The notes under the pieces were generated by a model. The model did no database searches. It was not told the DNA's origin and worked only from the letters and a program-made list of their open reading frames with translations. Shown here one piece after another: positions 12,859 through 14,339 of a DNA stretch of 14,339 nt. Position 1 is the stretch's first letter, and every line of letters starts with the position of its first letter. This DNA comes from JANYCG01 sp031418395 (GTDB lineage Bacteria > Pseudomonadota > Gammaproteobacteria > Burkholderiales > Burkholderiaceae_C), in NCBI GenBank assembly GCA_031418395.1, contig JANOXL010000306.1:1-14339 (forward strand), read 5' to 3'. The translations under genes and the position numbers were made by a program.

Positions 12859-13521
12859 ATGAACGTTGCAGACGCCCTGCAAGCCCGCCGCTCGACGCGC
12901 AAATTTACCGACCAACTCGTCACCAAGGAACAGGTGACCGCGCTTTTGGACACCGCGCGTTGGAGCCCTTCCGGCGGCAACCTGCAACCCTGGAACGTCG
13001 TGGTGCTGATGGGCGAGGCCAAAGACCGCCTGGTCGCCAAAGCCCAACAAGCGTTGATGTCGGGCGCGCCCTCTGAGGAAGGTGATGACCCGATCTACCC
13101 CGAAAGCCTGTGGTCACCCTTTCGCGACCGCCGTTACAAACTCGGCGAAGACATGTACGAGAAGCTCGGCATCCCGCGCGAAGACAAAGCCGCCCGCTTG
13201 ATGTGGGTGGCCCGCAACTACGGGTTTTTCGGCGCGCCGGTCGGCATGTTTTTCACCATCGACAAACGCATGGGACGCGGCCAGTGGGCGCATTTGGGCA
13301 TGTTCATGCAGTCGCTCATGCTGGAAGCCACGGCGCAGGGCCTGGCCACCTGCCCGCAGGAGGCCTGGGCGCGTTTTCGCACGCTGTTGCATACGGAGTT
13401 GGCGCTGAACTCAGACCAAATGGTGTATTGCGGCCTGGCGCTGGGTTATGCCACCGACGACCCGGTAAACCAGTTGCGCAGTGACCGGGCGCCGGTAGAG
13501 GAATTCACGCGGTTTCTCTGA
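12859..13521 (+). CDS. Nitroreductase-family FMN oxidoreductase
   Basis: 220 residues, typical length. RRSTRKFTD (10-18) is the FMN phosphate-binding region, SPSGGNLQPWNVVVL (36-50) the second FMN motif, and the C-terminal GLALGYATDDPVNQLRSDRAPVEEF is the family's closing segment. Members are homodimers reducing nitro compounds, quinones or flavins with NAD(P)H in the cytoplasm. CAGGAG sits 6 nt before ATG 12859, and a possible -10 (TATAGT, 12825-12830) lies upstream. It stands alone between divergent mtfA and metG. With the azoreductase nearby it adds a second FMN reductase to this stretch, but no shared regulation is visible. The substrate is not predictable. Confidence 0.92.
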   Translation: MNVADALQARRSTRKFTDQLVTKEQVTALLDTARWSPSGGNLQPWNVVVLMGEAKDRLVAKAQQALMSGAPSEEGDDPIYPESLWSPFRDRRYKLGEDMYEKLGIPREDKAARLMWVARNYGFFGAPVGMFFTIDKRMGRGQWAHLGMFMQSLMLEATAQGLATCPQEAWARFRTLLHTELALNSDQMVYCGLALGYATDDPVNQLRSDRAPVEEFTRFL

Positions 13522-13640
13522 CAAGTCTGTTCTCGCGTCGAGGTGCGCCGGTAACTTGGGATAATTCGCGTTCACCCTGTCGTTTGCGCTCAGGCGCAAC
13601 CACTGGCGAGATCCGATTGATGCACCCTGTGAATTCCTGA

Positions 13641-14339
13641 ATGACTACACCCCGCCAACTCTTCGTCACCACCGCCCTGCCGTATGCCAACGGCAACTTT
13701 CACATCGGCCACATCATGGAATACATCCAGGCCGACATCTGGGTGCGGTTCCAGCGGATGCAGGGGCATGACGTGAACTTCGTCTGCTCCGACGACGCGC
13801 ACGGCGCGCCGATCATGATTGCCGCTGAAAAAGCCGGTGTCTCGCCGCGACAGTTTGTTGACAACATCGCGGCGGGCCGCCCCGAATACCTTGATGGCTT
13901 TCACATCAAGTTCGACAACTGGAGCCATACCGACAGCGAAGAAAACCACGCCCTGTGCCGGTCCATTTACGAAGCGCTCGACAAAGTCGGATTGATTGGC
14001 AAGAAAAGTGTGGAACAGTTTTTCGATCCCCAGAAAAACATGTTCCTGCCAGACCGTTTCATCAAAGGCGAATGTCCCAAATGCGGCACCAAAGATCAAT
14101 ACGGTGACAACTGCGAAAACTGCGGGGCTGTTTATGCGCCCACAGATTTAAAGAACCCGTATTCGGCAGTGAGCGGCGCAACGCCGGTGCTCAAGTCAAG
14201 CGAACACTTTTTCTTCAAACTCTCAGACCCGCGCTGTGTTGAATTTTTGCAAGAATGGACCCAGGGCAACGATGAAAACGGCAAACCGCGCCTGCAAGCT
14301 GAGGTCGCCAATAAAGTCAAAGAATGGTTCTCGGTTCGC
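13641..14339 (+). CDS. metG: Methionyl-tRNA synthetase, N-terminal part
   Basis: First 233 residues of the enzyme that charges tRNA(Met). ALPYANGNFHIGHIMEYIQA carries the class I HIGH signature (HIGH at 21-24). The zinc knuckle has four cysteines (145, 148, 158, 161; CPKC...CENC), and SGATPVLKSSEHFFF (residues 178-192) is the conserved segment after it. KMSKS and the anticodon domain lie beyond the window. The start is fixed by an in-frame TGA (13638-13640) immediately before ATG 13641; there is no strong ribosome binding site. The 119-bp upstream spacer holds a GATAAT-like -10 (about 13559-13564) and a small TTGCGC/GCGCAA hairpin (13584-13599). Housekeeping gene, probably with its own promoter. 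Confidence 0.97.
   Translation, partial: MTTPRQLFVTTALPYANGNFHIGHIMEYIQADIWVRFQRMQGHDVNFVCSDDAHGAPIMIAAEKAGVSPRQFVDNIAAGRPEYLDGFHIKFDNWSHTDSEENHALCRSIYEALDKVGLIGKKSVEQFFDPQKNMFLPDRFIKGECPKCGTKDQYGDNCENCGAVYAPTDLKNPYSAVSGATPVLKSSEHFFFKLSDPRCVEFLQEWTQGNDENGKPRLQAEVANKVKEWFSVR

Noticed and set aside
1..14339. CRISPR arrays, insertion sequences, attachment sites, replication origins, rRNA
   Set aside because: No regularly spaced repeats, transposase motifs, terminal repeats next to a mobile gene, or rRNA sequence were seen.

Overview
The window looks like a chromosomal segment from a betaproteobacterium, most likely Comamonadaceae (Rhodoferax/Polaromonas-like). The evidence is the moderately high GC, the protein styles, and a respiratory formate dehydrogenase (FDH) locus with Tat-target, DUF3305, DUF3306, multi-cluster ferredoxin and TorD genes next to mrp and near metG. 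The taxonomy is inference; no search was possible.

Layout. Bases 1-376 hold the 5' end of a Tat-exported FDH catalytic subunit (minus strand). Its reading frame runs into an 84-bp fold-back inverted repeat at the window edge, probably an assembly or amplification chimera. Bases 396-611 encode the small Tat-signal protein of FDH loci. Bases 750-4468 hold a plus-strand selenocysteine cassette, selB - tRNA(Sec) - selA. Bases 4588-10718 are a tightly packed minus-strand run, in transcription order lysR, mrp, DUF3305, DUF3306, seven-site iron-sulfur protein, TorD-family chaperone. A divergent FMN azoreductase (11012-11662) faces the LysR gene. Then come an AT-rich convergent spacer with palindromes, an MtfA-like M90 zinc peptidase (minus), a nitroreductase (plus) and the 5' part of metG (plus, cut by the window end).

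How it fits together. FDH-N/O type enzymes need molybdopterin, Fe-S clusters, Tat export with a TorD-like chaperone, and often selenocysteine at the active site. The window supplies Fe-S delivery (Mrp), chaperone and electron-transfer accessories, and the Sec machinery, placed between the accessory run and the structural genes and read in the opposite direction.

Most interesting observation. The tRNA between selB and selA has the features of bacterial tRNA(Sec): 97 nt with CCA, an 8-nt-per-strand acceptor, a 6-bp D-stem, an 8-bp variable-arm stem, a TTCGACT T-loop and G73. Its anticodon, however, is GCA (Cys) instead of the expected TCA. This suggests selenocysteine recoded to UGC/UGU, or a decaying or mis-sequenced selC. 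The decisive codon in fdhA lies outside the window. Stretches without genes are all under 300 bases and are described where they hold something.
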